Counted from the first letter of the stretch, positions 15,911 through 24,141 are shown. The stretch: 64,000 bases of DNA from JAIXWP01 sp965247015 (GCA_965247015.1 CBDFGG010000004.1:558001-622000), one strand, 5' to 3'. Notes: a model not told the origin generated them from the letters alone. Numbers and translations are program-made.

Positions 15911-17238
15911 TATAGTTGATCTAAGAATGATGTTGTTCCACCATAGAGATAAGGCGACATCAGTGAAGTATTTACCCCAAGAATATCTGCAGCAGTCATC
16001 ATAGCATCTGAAGCTCTACCTATCGGATTGCCTTCACTACCTCGAATAAGTCCTGGTTCAAAACCAGCACCTACACATAATGAGAATATTCTAGTAGAAT
16101 TGAAATCACTGTGATCATAAGCCAACCAATTATTGTCGTCCAAAATTGCATTTGGATTGTCGTTACGTCCACATTCCGGAATGCAAATAAGAGTAGTGTT
16201 TCCAGCCATTTCAGGAATCTGTTGAATATAATCCCACAAGAATCCTACTGCATGATCTGCTCTATGCAAGGATTTTAAATATCCCGTGAAGTCACTGTGA
16301 CACGCGTCCACACTGCTCAAATTCACCACTGAGAACGCTGGCTTAAACCAACTTAAGAGTTCGCACGCAAAACCGACTGTTGCTGTATCTGCATTATCCG
16401 TTACAGGAGGAAGTGTAATGGTGCCTGCTTGAATTTTTTCATACATCAAATCCATAAACATCTTAATGCTCTGCTTCTCTTCTTCTGTATTACCGAGAGA
16501 ATCGAGCATCAAACCATTATTTGCAAAATTATTATCCAAGAAAGCTTTTAGTTGATACATCGGGGCAAGCTCATTCTCTGGGTGATACACCTTAGCATTT
16601 CCCAAATACTCGAATCCTTGTTCGCCGAATGTGATCAACGGCGCGAAGAAATTCCCTCCATATTTAATTCCGTATTCTGGATGGGCACTGTAATTTAATA
16701 ATGGCAGCGATCCACCAATAGAATTTCCAACAAACCATGTGTCGGTCGCACCGTAACCACCGTGTCTTCTCAAATATTCGAAGATGGTTGGATTGACTGG
16801 ACGCTGCTTCAATCCTTGTCCCCCTGGAACAGAACCTTGAATGATAGAATTCAAACCACCAAAGTGACCAGTACTCAATGCTTCAACTTCGGCAAATAAT
16901 GTCCCCTGTGATGCAAGGGACTGAGACAATATCGGTGGTATCGGATTGATTCCACCTTCACCTGTTCCGTATACAATCTTCATCTCTGGTGGTGCTCCCG
17001 TCAACATATTGTACATAATATTTCCAGGATATGGCTCTCCCACTTGGCTATCATCCAAATAACGCATGCCCACTGCCTCTTGATGTCTAACACCACCGGC
17101 AAACATGACCAACACCACGTGGTTAGCTGATCTATTTCCCGAGGATGCAAACAGTCTTCCACTGGGCAACAAATAAGGAGCAGTGATTGCACCTGCACCC
17201 GCTAGCGTCGATTTCTTAAGGAATTCTCTACGTATCAT
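15910..17238 (-). CDS. Tat-exported DUF1501-like protein
   Basis: A 442-residue protein beginning with a twin-arginine signal (RREFLKKS at residues 3-10, then AGAGAITAPYLL), so it is exported folded. The body has the features of DUF1501, a family with an alkaline-phosphatase/sulfatase-like fold: VVLVMFAGGVRHQ near the start, STGHFGGLNSI, VVNLSSVDACHSDFTGYLKSLHRAD, and TTLICIPECGRNDNPN near the end. The length fits DUF1501. The catalytic role of the family is unknown. It sits 12 bases after a DUF1553-tail-like gene and overlaps the cytochrome-like lipoprotein gene by one base. Confidence 0.78.
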   Translation of the reverse strand: MIRREFLKKSTLAGAGAITAPYLLPSGRLFASSGNRSANHVVLVMFAGGVRHQEAVGMRYLDDSQVGEPYPGNIMYNMLTGAPPEMKIVYGTGEGGINPIPPILSQSLASQGTLFAEVEALSTGHFGGLNSIIQGSVPGGQGLKQRPVNPTIFEYLRRHGGYGATDTWFVGNSIGGSLPLLNYSAHPEYGIKYGGNFFAPLITFGEQGFEYLGNAKVYHPENELAPMYQLKAFLDNNFANNGLMLDSLGNTEEEKQSIKMFMDLMYEKIQAGTITLPPVTDNADTATVGFACELLSWFKPAFSVVNLSSVDACHSDFTGYLKSLHRADHAVGFLWDYIQQIPEMAGNTTLICIPECGRNDNPNAILDDNNWLAYDHSDFNSTRIFSLCVGAGFEPGLIRGSEGNPIGRASDAMMTAADILGVNTSLMSPYLYGGTTSFLDQL

Positions 17239-17250
17239 CGTGCAGTATTT

Positions 17251-17796
17251 TTAGTAGTACATATATTCATTACTCAATGCAAAACTGAAGTACACCAATT
17301 CAGGTGTCATATATGGATTATTCGAAATGAAATTTCGAACCCACGTTTTCTCACCCTCCGATGGAAGGCGCACAAAAAAACGCTTGTATGTTTCTTCGAT
17401 AAACCCATCCAAATCTGCCATCATATCATCCACCGAGGGAAGCTGCACAGCAGGGTTATTAAACAAGTTTGAGATCAATACTTCTCTTGCCAACTCTTGA
17501 TCACCAATACTCAAAAAGCACTCATTCAATTCGAATACAATGTCACTAGAAATTCCAGCTTGAAAAAGATTCGTGAATAGAATTGAAACGTATTGCTCGT
17601 TGGTTTTCAAACGTGTTTTATTTGCACTATCTGTTGTGAGCGCCACATCATTCAATTCGTAAACACCCACTTGCTCGGGGTCTTTCTTACATGACTGAAG
17701 CGCAACAGCAGTGGCAGTAGCAAGCAATGCTAGCTTACCTAATGAGCCTTGCTCTGAAGACTCCACGATCTTATTATTCAAATCCTGCGTACTCAT
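17251..17796 (-). CDS. Small protein resembling the C-terminal part of DUF1553
   Basis: A 181-residue protein. The first 35 residues end in ALLATATAVALQSCKK, which looks like an internal lipobox but follows an unusually long N-region without early positive charge. The C-terminal 50 residues read YKRFFVRLPSEGEKTWVRNF ... FSFALSNEYMYY. This matches the pattern RxPTxxE ... WALLNSxEF that ends planctomycete DUF1553 proteins. No other domain is recognised. The gene overlaps the lipoprotein gene upstream by 23 bases and precedes the DUF1501-like gene by 12. The relation to DUF1553 is pattern-based and needs profile searching. Confidence 0.7.
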   Translation of the reverse strand: MSTQDLNNKIVESSEQGSLGKLALLATATAVALQSCKKDPEQVGVYELNDVALTTDSANKTRLKTNEQYVSILFTNLFQAGISSDIVFELNECFLSIGDQELAREVLISNLFNNPAVQLPSVDDMMADLDGFIEETYKRFFVRLPSEGEKTWVRNFISNNPYMTPELVYFSFALSNEYMYY

Positions 17797-18703
17797 CGGA
17801 TGTCAAAATTTTTTGTTGAATAAGAGAAAAATTAGAACCGTCTGCATAAAGCGGTGCCATTATAAATACTTCTGATGAAGTAGCCTCTCGAGATAAATAA
17901 GCGGAGAATGCCCAACGAATAAAACCTTCATCAAATTCATCTGAAGCAACTAATACATCTAGATAACTTGGTTTACTAGACACCGCTAATCCAAATAAGG
18001 CTCCGCTGCCATTAAATTCTATGGCATCTTCGACAGCCTCATACTCCGCTATTGTTGGGAAGCGAGAAAATGAATCGTCGAATGTGGCATTGATGAAATT
18101 AAATGTATTCATGTTGATGTCATCATAAATTGAATTGAACATCATGCGGCGACACACCTCTTCAAAAACAATTTCATCATTGGTTAATTGAAGTCGGCTA
18201 TTGAAGACATCTAACATTTTATTCGCCTCAATCATGACCAATTCATATTGAAGCCAATTTCCATTCAAAGAATCATTGATCGCAATAGCTCTCCAAGTAT
18301 AATATTCATCTAGAATATTACCTTCGGAAGAACCTTCGAGGTATCGTCCTTTTTGATCTTCATAAAACTTTCTGATATATGCCTCGCGATAACTTCCTTC
18401 AGAAGGAATGGGATCAGTGTTGAACATAATTTTCTGAATGAGTGCAACACGTGAAGCTTCACTTGCATTTGCGGCGCGCAATGCATCAGCTTCGGTGGTC
18501 ATTTCGATATCTGTCGGCTCGCGGCCAATCAAATCAATAAAAACACGATTGACATAATTCTCGATGAGAAGTCGAGGTACTTCGTCGTAATAAGGAATGT
18601 TGTTGTCAGTAAAGGTCACCTCTTCCTTCTCGTCCTTTTTACAAGAAAAGAGAAAAACAGAAAATGCCAAAAGCAACAAGGAGCCTCGTAATAGTTGTTT
18701 CAT
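17774..18703 (-). CDS. Lipoprotein resembling DUF1549
   Basis: A 309-residue lipoprotein (LAFSVFLFSC, Cys21, then KKDEKEE). Residues 45-120 contain YVNRVFIDLIGREPTDIE followed by a helical stretch with REAYIRKFYEDQKGRY, like the R..FLDLxGxPPTxxE start of DUF1549. The C-terminal 50 residues repeat the RxxTxxE ... SDEY pattern of the next gene. It is the first gene of the six-gene operon, 149 bases from divergent panB. It might recruit or support the Tat-exported DUF1501-like protein at the surface. Homology is proposed from motifs only. Confidence 0.7.
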   Translation of the reverse strand: MKQLLRGSLLLLAFSVFLFSCKKDEKEEVTFTDNNIPYYDEVPRLLIENYVNRVFIDLIGREPTDIEMTTEADALRAANASEASRVALIQKIMFNTDPIPSEGSYREAYIRKFYEDQKGRYLEGSSEGNILDEYYTWRAIAINDSLNGNWLQYELVMIEANKMLDVFNSRLQLTNDEIVFEEVCRRMMFNSIYDDINMNTFNFINATFDDSFSRFPTIAEYEAVEDAIEFNGSGALFGLAVSSKPSYLDVLVASDEFDEGFIRWAFSAYLSREATSSEVFIMAPLYADGSNFSLIQQKILTSDEYAGFE

Positions 18704-18840
18704 AGTGGTTTAATAATCAGGAGGGTGAGGCAATATAAGAAATATTGCAACACGCTCGCTACCGCAACGCACTTTCTGTCAATTTATTGTTCACAAAAAA
18801 GACGGATTTATAGCCTCGAATTTGCTCCCCCAGACTTCTC

Positions 18841-18848
18841 TATATTTG
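18841..18848 (+). promoter_or_regulatory. -7 box for panB (TATATTTG)
   Basis: It matches the Bacteroidota TAnnTTTG element. TTG at 18822-18824 could serve as the -33 part with a short 16-base spacer. The panB ATG begins only 5 bases after the box, implying an almost leaderless mRNA. Confidence 0.6.
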
Positions 18849-18852
18849 CAAT

Positions 18853-19668
18853 ATGTCAGTACAGAAAGAAATTAAGCGCATCACCACCAACACACTTCAG
18901 GAAATGAAGAATCGTGGTGAAAAAATCTCAATGCTTACAGCATACGACTTTAGCATGGCTAAAATCGTCGATATGGCCGGAATTGATGTCATCCTTGTAG
19001 GTGACTCAGCTTCGAATGTAATGGCTGGGCATGAGACGACGTTGCCGATTACGCTCGATCAAATGATCTATCACGCACAAAGCGTGGTGCGTGCGGCAAA
19101 AAGAAGCTTAATCGTTGTAGACATGCCCTTCGGATCTTACCAAGGAAACTCAAAAGAGGCCTTGAACTCTGCAATTCGAATCATGAAAGAAACAGGTGGC
19201 CATGCTGTTAAAATGGAAGGTGGCGAAGAGATTCGCGACTCGATTCAACGCATCCTGTCTGCAGGAATTCCTGTTATGGGACACCTAGGTCTTACTCCTC
19301 AAAGCATCTATAAATTTGGAACATATCAAGTGAGAGCCAAAGAACAAGAAGAAGCAGAAAGACTTATCCGCGACGCTAAACTTTTAGATGAATGTGGTTG
19401 TTTTGCTATAGTTCTTGAAAAAATTCCAGCGAAACTTGCTGCACAAGTTTCAAAAGCAGTGAGTGTTCCAGTGATTGGAATTGGCGCAGGTGCAGAAGTA
19501 GATGGTCAAGTACTCGTGGTTCACGATATGCTCGGAATTACCCAAGAATTCTCTCCTCGATTCCTCCGCCGCTACATGAACGCGGGAGAACAAATGATTG
19601 CTGCTGTGGAACAATATGTAAATGATGTGAAATCAAAGGATTTCCCAAATAATAACGAGCAGTACTAG
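18853..19668 (+). CDS. panB: 3-methyl-2-oxobutanoate hydroxymethyltransferase
   Basis: A 271-residue cytosolic enzyme of pantothenate and coenzyme A synthesis. It adds a hydroxymethyl group from methylene-THF to 2-oxoisovalerate, forming ketopantoate. The family blocks are ISMLTAYDFSMAKIVD (residue 24), LVGDSASNVMAGH (metal site), MPFGSYQG, VKMEGG and PVIGIGAG. The length is normal. The start MSVQKEIKR sits directly after a TATATTTG box. panC and panD are not nearby; the gene stands alone, followed by two short stem-loops before the pseudouridine synthase gene. Confidence 0.96.
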   Translation: MSVQKEIKRITTNTLQEMKNRGEKISMLTAYDFSMAKIVDMAGIDVILVGDSASNVMAGHETTLPITLDQMIYHAQSVVRAAKRSLIVVDMPFGSYQGNSKEALNSAIRIMKETGGHAVKMEGGEEIRDSIQRILSAGIPVMGHLGLTPQSIYKFGTYQVRAKEQEEAERLIRDAKLLDECGCFAIVLEKIPAKLAAQVSKAVSVPVIGIGAGAEVDGQVLVVHDMLGITQEFSPRFLRRYMNAGEQMIAAVEQYVNDVKSKDFPNNNEQY

Positions 19669-19706
19669 TATTTTTGTACTGAAATTAAGAAGCGACCAAT
19701 GGTCGC
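19661..19706 (+). other. Two small stem-loops after panB
   Basis: CAGTAC/GTACTG (19661-19682, ten-base loop, spanning the panB stop codon) and GCGACC/GGTCGC (19692-19706, loop AAT) lie between panB and the next gene. Neither has a clear T run, so they may be weak terminators or mRNA 3'-end structures. Confidence 0.4.
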
Positions 19707-19723
19707 ATAACATTTAATAAGTG

Positions 19724-20503
19724 ATGGAAAAATCAGAAAACCAGTTCGTAAAGCGCGACTGGATTACGGTTCCGAAGGAACCAATTGTTATGAGCAATGT
19801 CGACAACTTGAGAATCCTATTCGAGGATAATCATATCATTGCTGTCAATAAACGAAACTCCGATATCATTCAAAGCGACATCTCAGGCGATGCTACATTA
19901 TGCGATGTAGTGAAAGACTACGTGAAATGGAAATACAATAAGCCAGGATTAGCGTTTATTGGAACTGTTCACCGACTCGACCGACCAGTAAGCGGTGTTG
20001 TGCTTTATGCCCGCACCACTAAAGCGCTCAATCGCTTGAGCAATATGTTCAAGTTTCGCGAAGTCCAAAAAACATATTGGGCAGTTGTAAAAGGAACACC
20101 ACAAGAACTAGAAGGAACCGTTATCAACTACCTATGGAAAGATGAAAAGCAGAACAAAACATTTGCTTTTGATACCCCTGCAGCCAATAGAAAAGAATCA
20201 GAACTTAGTTATAAAGTAATCGGGAAAGGTGACAACTATACTTACATGGAAGTATATCCCAAAACAGGTCGTCACCACCAAATTCGTGCTACGCTATCCA
20301 GCCTTGGTTGTCCGATTAAAGGCGATATCAAATACGGTAGTCGCAGAACAAACGAAAATGCTAGCATCCATCTTCATGCTAGAAAAATTGAATTTATTCA
20401 CCCGGTTAAAAAAGAACTGGTCACCATCATTGCTCCTCCACCAGAGGATATCCTTTGGGACGAATTCCTAAAGATTTCCATGAAATTGGAAGGCAAGGTT
20501 TAG
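19724..20503 (+). CDS. RluA-family pseudouridine synthase
   Basis: A 259-residue enzyme that isomerises uridine to pseudouridine in rRNA or tRNA. The catalytic block HRLDRPVSGVVLYARTT (Asp86) and the later GRHHQIR block are the RluA/RsuA fold signatures. There is no S4 domain, so it is a short RluA type rather than RluB/C/D. I chose ATG 19724; ATG 19790 (MSNVDNLRILFED), preceded by GGAACC, would remove 22 poorly conserved residues and is a real alternative. The target nucleotide cannot be assigned. Confidence 0.88.
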   Translation: MEKSENQFVKRDWITVPKEPIVMSNVDNLRILFEDNHIIAVNKRNSDIIQSDISGDATLCDVVKDYVKWKYNKPGLAFIGTVHRLDRPVSGVVLYARTTKALNRLSNMFKFREVQKTYWAVVKGTPQELEGTVINYLWKDEKQNKTFAFDTPAANRKESELSYKVIGKGDNYTYMEVYPKTGRHHQIRATLSSLGCPIKGDIKYGSRRTNENASIHLHARKIEFIHPVKKELVTIIAPPPEDILWDEFLKISMKLEGKV

Positions 20504-20557
20504 AATAATTTGATTGATAATAATTCTGAAAGAAAAGTAACTTCAACAAAAAAAATA

Positions 20558-21511
20558 ATGAACGAAGCAAAAGAGCATGTAAAGTGTCTCATTATCGGAA
20601 GTGGTCCTGCTGGCTACACAGCAGCCATTTACGCGGCACGTGCAGATATGAAACCTGTGATGTATCAAGGTATGCAACCAGGTGGTCAATTAATGGATAC
20701 TACTGAAGTAGACAACTTCCCAGGATATCCTAAAGGAATTAATGGTCCCGCTATGATGGAAGATTTACTCAACCAAGCAAAACGTTTCGATACAGATGTA
20801 AGAAATGGTTTTGTAACAAAGGTTGATTTTTCTGGACCAAAACACTATGTAGAAATCGATAACGGTAAACATTCTGTTTCTGCCGATTCAATAATTATTT
20901 CAACCGGTGCTTCTGCAAAGTGGCTTGGCCTTCCAAGCGAAACTAGATTGCGTGAAGCTGGAGGTGGTGTAAGTGCTTGTGCAGTGTGCGACGGCTTCTT
21001 CTATCGCGGCCAAGATGTAGCAATTGTTGGTGCTGGTGATACAGCAGCTGAAGAAGCTACATACCTCGCAAAGCTTTGCAAGAAAGTTTACATGATCGTT
21101 CGTAGCGATAAAATGCGCGCTTCAAAAGCAATGCAACACCGCGTACTCGAAACTGCAAACATTGAAGTGCTTTGGAATTCTGAAACGAAAGAAATCCTCG
21201 GTGAACACGGAGTTGAAGCAGCTATCATTTCAAATAATAAAACAGGCGAAGATCGTAAAATCGATATCACTGGATTCTTTGTTGCGATCGGACACAAACC
21301 AAACACTGATGTGTTTAAGCCATTCATCGATATGGATGAAACAGGATACATTTTGAACGTGCCTGGTACTGCGAAGACAAATGTTGAGGGTGTGTTTGTT
21401 GCTGGTGATGCGGCAGATAAAACATATCGTCAAGCAATCACCGCTGCCGGCACCGGCTGCATGGCTGCACTTGATGCAGAGCGCTATTTAGCTTCTAAAG
21501 GAATTCACTAA
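20558..21511 (+). CDS. trxB: Thioredoxin-disulfide reductase
   Basis: A 317-residue FAD/NADPH flavoenzyme that reduces thioredoxin. The FAD-binding GSGPAGYTAAIYAARA lies at residue 14, the redox pair CAVCDG at Cys141/Cys144, the NADPH motif VGAGDTAAEEATYL follows, and the FAD-closing block GVFVAGDAADK is near residue 280. I start at ATG 20558 (MNEAKEHV); the frame is open from a TTG at 20510 but that segment is not conserved. Possible electron acceptors include the thioredoxin at 805-1113. A strong terminator follows. Confidence 0.95.
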   Translation: MNEAKEHVKCLIIGSGPAGYTAAIYAARADMKPVMYQGMQPGGQLMDTTEVDNFPGYPKGINGPAMMEDLLNQAKRFDTDVRNGFVTKVDFSGPKHYVEIDNGKHSVSADSIIISTGASAKWLGLPSETRLREAGGGVSACAVCDGFFYRGQDVAIVGAGDTAAEEATYLAKLCKKVYMIVRSDKMRASKAMQHRVLETANIEVLWNSETKEILGEHGVEAAIISNNKTGEDRKIDITGFFVAIGHKPNTDVFKPFIDMDETGYILNVPGTAKTNVEGVFVAGDAADKTYRQAITAAGTGCMAALDAERYLASKGIH

Positions 21512-21515
21512 TATC

Positions 21516-21553
21516 AAATCGTTCCAGAGCTACTTGGCTCTGGAACGATTTTT
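21516..21553 (+). terminator. Intrinsic terminator after trxB
   Basis: A perfect 15-bp stem, AAATCGTTCCAGAGC (21516-21530) with its complement at 21537-21551, has loop TACTTG and runs into TTTTTATTG. Confidence 0.92.
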
Positions 21554-21567
21554 ATTGTTGTTGATGT

Positions 21568-22254
21568 ATGAAGAAATTTCTCACACTACTATTTCTCTCG
21601 GCACTGACGCTTCTAGGCAATGCTCAAATCATCAACAAGGAAGAACTTCTGGGTAAAATCAATCCTTCCCAACATCCTAGTTTTTCCAAAATCGAAAAGG
21701 TCTACACTACTAAAGACAATATCTATCTGCGCACTGAATGCTATGAAGCGTTCATAAAAATGGGCGAGGCTGCCAAAAAAGAAGGAATCACCTTGACCAT
21801 CATTTCAGCAACGCGAACGTTCGATCAGCAAAAAGCAATTTGGGAACGAAAATGGGCAAAGCTCAAAGAGCAAAAAAAGAGCGATCTTGATATGGCTAAA
21901 AATATCATGTTGTACAGCTCTATGCCCGGAACATCTCGCCATCATTGGGGTACAGACATCGACATCAACTCTCTTGAGAATAGCTATTTCAAGTCTGGTG
22001 CTGGAAAAAAACTATACGATTGGATGCTTCTTCATGCTGCAGAATATGGATTTCATCAAACCTATACTGACAAGTCCAAAGGAAGAACAGGCTATGAAGA
22101 AGAAAAATGGCATTGGAGCTACATGCCGCTTTCGGGGCCGTTTTTAGAAGAATACAAAAAACAAATTTCTTACTCCGACATTTCTGGATTTAGCGGCAGT
22201 CATGTTGCTTCAGAACTAAAGGTCATAGAGACATATGTTCAAGGGATAGAATAA
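21568..22254 (+). CDS. M15-family D-alanyl-D-alanine carboxypeptidase-like protein, exported
   Basis: A 228-residue exported protein with signal peptide MKKFLTLLFLSALTLLGNAQ. The VanY/M15 zinc-peptidase signature is visible: SATRTFDQQ near residue 74, SRHHWGTDIDIN with the first His/Asp ligands, and EEKWHWSYMPL with the last His. These enzymes trim the terminal D-Ala of peptidoglycan stem peptides in the periplasm. It is followed 13 bases later by a DUF1905 gene, probably in the same transcript. The precise peptide bond is not deducible. Confidence 0.88.
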   Translation: MKKFLTLLFLSALTLLGNAQIINKEELLGKINPSQHPSFSKIEKVYTTKDNIYLRTECYEAFIKMGEAAKKEGITLTIISATRTFDQQKAIWERKWAKLKEQKKSDLDMAKNIMLYSSMPGTSRHHWGTDIDINSLENSYFKSGAGKKLYDWMLLHAAEYGFHQTYTDKSKGRTGYEEEKWHWSYMPLSGPFLEEYKKQISYSDISGFSGSHVASELKVIETYVQGIE

Positions 22255-22267
22255 CTTCAATTGAAGA

Positions 22268-22573
22268 ATGAGAAGTTATTCTAAAATAAAATATGTTTTT
22301 AATAATGCAGTATGGCAGCATTCCGGCCCGGGTGGCTGGTTTTTCATTAGTATTCCAAAAGAAATAAGTACTGAAATCAGAGAGCTTCATCGCTCGGAAG
22401 AAGAAGGCTGGGGACGCCTAAAAGCAGTAGCTAAAGTGGATGAATTAGAATGGGAAACTGCTGTTTGGTTTGACAGTAAAAAACAAGAGTATTTACTTCC
22501 TTTAAAATCCAACATCAGAAAAGAACTTCGAATTGAAATTGGTAATGACGTGACGGTAGAAATTTTCATCTAA
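22268..22573 (+). CDS. DUF1905 domain protein
   Basis: A 101-residue protein. The block VWQHSGPGGWFFISIP, then GWGRLKAVAKVDELEWETAVWFD and a C-terminal YLLPLKSNIRKELRIEIGNDV, are typical of DUF1905, a small beta-barrel domain of unknown function. It has no signal peptide or catalytic motif. It lies 13 bases after the M15 peptidase gene. An inverted repeat (GCTTGTT/AACAAGC at 22582-22600) follows but lacks a T run. Confidence 0.82.
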   Translation: MRSYSKIKYVFNNAVWQHSGPGGWFFISIPKEISTEIRELHRSEEEGWGRLKAVAKVDELEWETAVWFDSKKQEYLLPLKSNIRKELRIEIGNDVTVEIFI

Positions 22574-22622
22574 ATTAGAGAGCTTGTTATTCCAACAAGC
22601 ACACACTAATTCTACCTGTACT

Positions 22623-22844
22623 ATGGATTCTGGCTATTATTTCAAAACAACTTTCTTATCAATCACCGCAGGAATATTCGCAGGAATGTTCATATACGGT
22701 CTATTTGATATTGACATCTCAAACGCTAGAGCTGTTGGCGGAGTAGCACTTCGTTCATTTGCGGTAGCTGTTATTACCGGAGTACTACTGGGTCTAATAA
22801 ATATGTATTTTAAAGTAGATCTTGCAAAAAAGAAAAGCAAATAA
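22623..22844 (+). CDS. Small two-helix membrane protein, unknown
   Basis: A 73-residue protein with two hydrophobic segments (about residues 9-28 and 40-60) and a basic tail DLAKKKSK, so it is a small inner-membrane hairpin protein with its C-terminus probably in the cytosol. I place the start at ATG 22623 (MDSGYYFKTT); an in-frame ATG at 22584 would add 13 unconvincing residues. No family is recognised. It lies 6 bases before the DUF2200 gene, so the pair is probably co-transcribed. Confidence 0.6.
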   Translation: MDSGYYFKTTFLSITAGIFAGMFIYGLFDIDISNARAVGGVALRSFAVAVITGVLLGLINMYFKVDLAKKKSK

Positions 22845-22850
22845 ATTACT

Positions 22851-23213
22851 ATGAGTTCAACCGCACATCACGATGCTAAAATTGCGGCAATGTCATTTGC
22901 TTCAGTATTTCCACATTACATCACTAAAGTGGAGAGGAAAGGTAGAACTAAAGCCGAACTCCTTCAAGTCATTGAATGGCTCACTGGTTTTGATGAGGGA
23001 AAATTAAACGAACTCATTGCTTCCAAGGCATCCTTTGAAGCGTTTTTCTCTCAATCAAAACTTCACCCCAATGCAAGTTTGATCAAAGGCTCCATTTGCG
23101 GATATCGTGTAGAAGAAATTGAAAACAAACTGACTCAACAAGTGCGTTATCTCGACAAACTAGTAGATGAATTGGCTCAAGGAAAATCAATGGAGAAAAT
23201 CTTGAGGAAGTAA
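22851..23213 (+). CDS. DUF2200 domain protein
   Basis: A 120-residue cytosolic protein that covers the whole DUF2200 family length: KIAAMSFASVFPHYITKVERKGRTK at the start, then EVIEWLTGFDE-like and the closing block CGYRVEEIENKLTQQVRYLDKLVDELAQGKSMEKIL. The biochemical function of the family is unknown. It follows the small membrane protein gene by 6 bases. Nothing in the sequence suggests an active site. Confidence 0.85.
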   Translation: MSSTAHHDAKIAAMSFASVFPHYITKVERKGRTKAELLQVIEWLTGFDEGKLNELIASKASFEAFFSQSKLHPNASLIKGSICGYRVEEIENKLTQQVRYLDKLVDELAQGKSMEKILRK

Positions 23214-23289
23214 TGGATAATAAATCCAATCAAGTGTTAGGCAAGGAAAAACGCGAAGAGATAAATTATCGTTAAAAACTACATATTTA

Positions 23290-23318
23290 TTGTTTTTCAA
23301 TAAATTTTTATACTTTTG
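23290..23318 (+). promoter_or_regulatory. Bacteroidota-type promoter for the DUF2975/HTH pair
   Basis: TTG (23290-23292), 18-base spacer, TACTTTTG (23311-23318), 25 bases before the ATG at 23344. This is the best complete -33/-7 match seen in the window. Confidence 0.65.
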
Positions 23319-23343
23319 CGATAATTAAACACATCTTGCTATC

Positions 23344-23895
23344 ATGGAAAAATTTAGTCAAAATCTTTTTCTGAAGGCTCTGGTACTGCTTTCTTGGATC
23401 ATCTTTATTGGTGTCTGCTTTGAAGCGGGAGCTTTCATCATTAGCACTGGTTGCATGCTCTATTTCGATCCAAGTCTCCACGCCCGATTGTATCAAGAAA
23501 TTGATCTCACTCAGTTGTTTTCTCAAAATAAAACTTTGTTCATAACCCTGACCTCATTGATGATTATCGTTGCAATCTTGCGCGCTATTCTATTTTGGAT
23601 CATTGTAAAACTGCTGCATGAAAAACGATTGAATTTTTCCAAACCCTTCAATGAATATTTACCTGAGTTTATTCAGAAAATGGCATTTCTTTCTTTAGGA
23701 ATAGGTATTTTTTCAGGATGGGCTTCCGGTGTTTCTGAATCGATAAACAATGCTGGCATTGACATTCCTAGTATTTCAAAACTTCGAGTTGCAGGTGCAG
23801 ATGTATGGGTTTTTATGAGCATCATTCTATTTGTAATTCATCAATTGGTGAAAAGAGGAGTTGAGATTCAAACAGAAAATGAATTAACCGTTTAG
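23344..23895 (+). CDS. DUF2975 membrane protein
   Basis: A 183-residue protein with four hydrophobic segments (about 12-35, 60-85, 110-130, 150-168), the DUF2975 layout. These proteins are regularly encoded just before a small Xre/Cro-type regulator, as here: the HTH gene starts 3 bases after this stop. The pair is thought to act as a membrane-sensor or immunity-like unit, but this is not established. A clear TTG/TACTTTTG promoter lies upstream. No enzymatic motif is present. Confidence 0.8.
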   Translation: MEKFSQNLFLKALVLLSWIIFIGVCFEAGAFIISTGCMLYFDPSLHARLYQEIDLTQLFSQNKTLFITLTSLMIIVAILRAILFWIIVKLLHEKRLNFSKPFNEYLPEFIQKMAFLSLGIGIFSGWASGVSESINNAGIDIPSISKLRVAGADVWVFMSIILFVIHQLVKRGVEIQTENELTV

Positions 23896-23898
23896 ACT

Positions 23899-24108
23899 AT
23901 GGCAATCATTGTTAACCTCGATGTTATGATGGCCAAGCGAAAAATTTCGCTCAATGAGCTATCCGAAAAAGTAGACATCACACTTGCAAATCTCTCTATT
24001 TTAAAAACCGGTAAAGCCAAGGCTATTCGATTTTCAACACTTGCTGCAATTTGCAAAGCCCTCGATTGTCAGCCTGGGGATATTTTAGAATACGGAGTTG
24101 GAGAATAA
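23899..24108 (+). CDS. Xre/YozG-like helix-turn-helix regulator
   Basis: A 69-residue DNA-binding protein that is almost only an HTH_3/HTH_26 domain (MMAKRKISLNELSEKVDITLANLS, then LAAICKALDCQPGDILEY). Such minimal regulators accompany DUF2975 membrane proteins; the gene starts 3 bases after the DUF2975 stop, so the two are surely co-transcribed. It probably represses its own operon. A bidirectional terminator follows. Confidence 0.9.
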   Translation: MAIIVNLDVMMAKRKISLNELSEKVDITLANLSILKTGKAKAIRFSTLAAICKALDCQPGDILEYGVGE

Positions 24109-24137
24109 AAAAAGCCGATAACAATGTTATCGGCTTT
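24107..24137. terminator. Bidirectional terminator between HTH gene and tRNA-His
   Basis: AAAGCCGATAAC (24111-24122) pairs with GTTATCGGCTTT (24126-24137) around AAT. The A run at 24107-24113 gives a T run for the minus-strand tRNA transcript. Confidence 0.85.
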
Positions 24138-24141
24138 GATG

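Noticed and set aside
18730..18748. Inverted repeat GCAATAT/ATATTGC before the lipoprotein operon, similar to half of the ArsR operator
   Set aside because: The spacing (5-base loop) differs from the 16-base arsenic palindromes and AT-rich chance matches are common.
22582..22600. GCTTGTT/AACAAGC inverted repeat as terminator after the DUF1905 gene
   Set aside because: No T run on the plus strand and the next gene starts shortly after.
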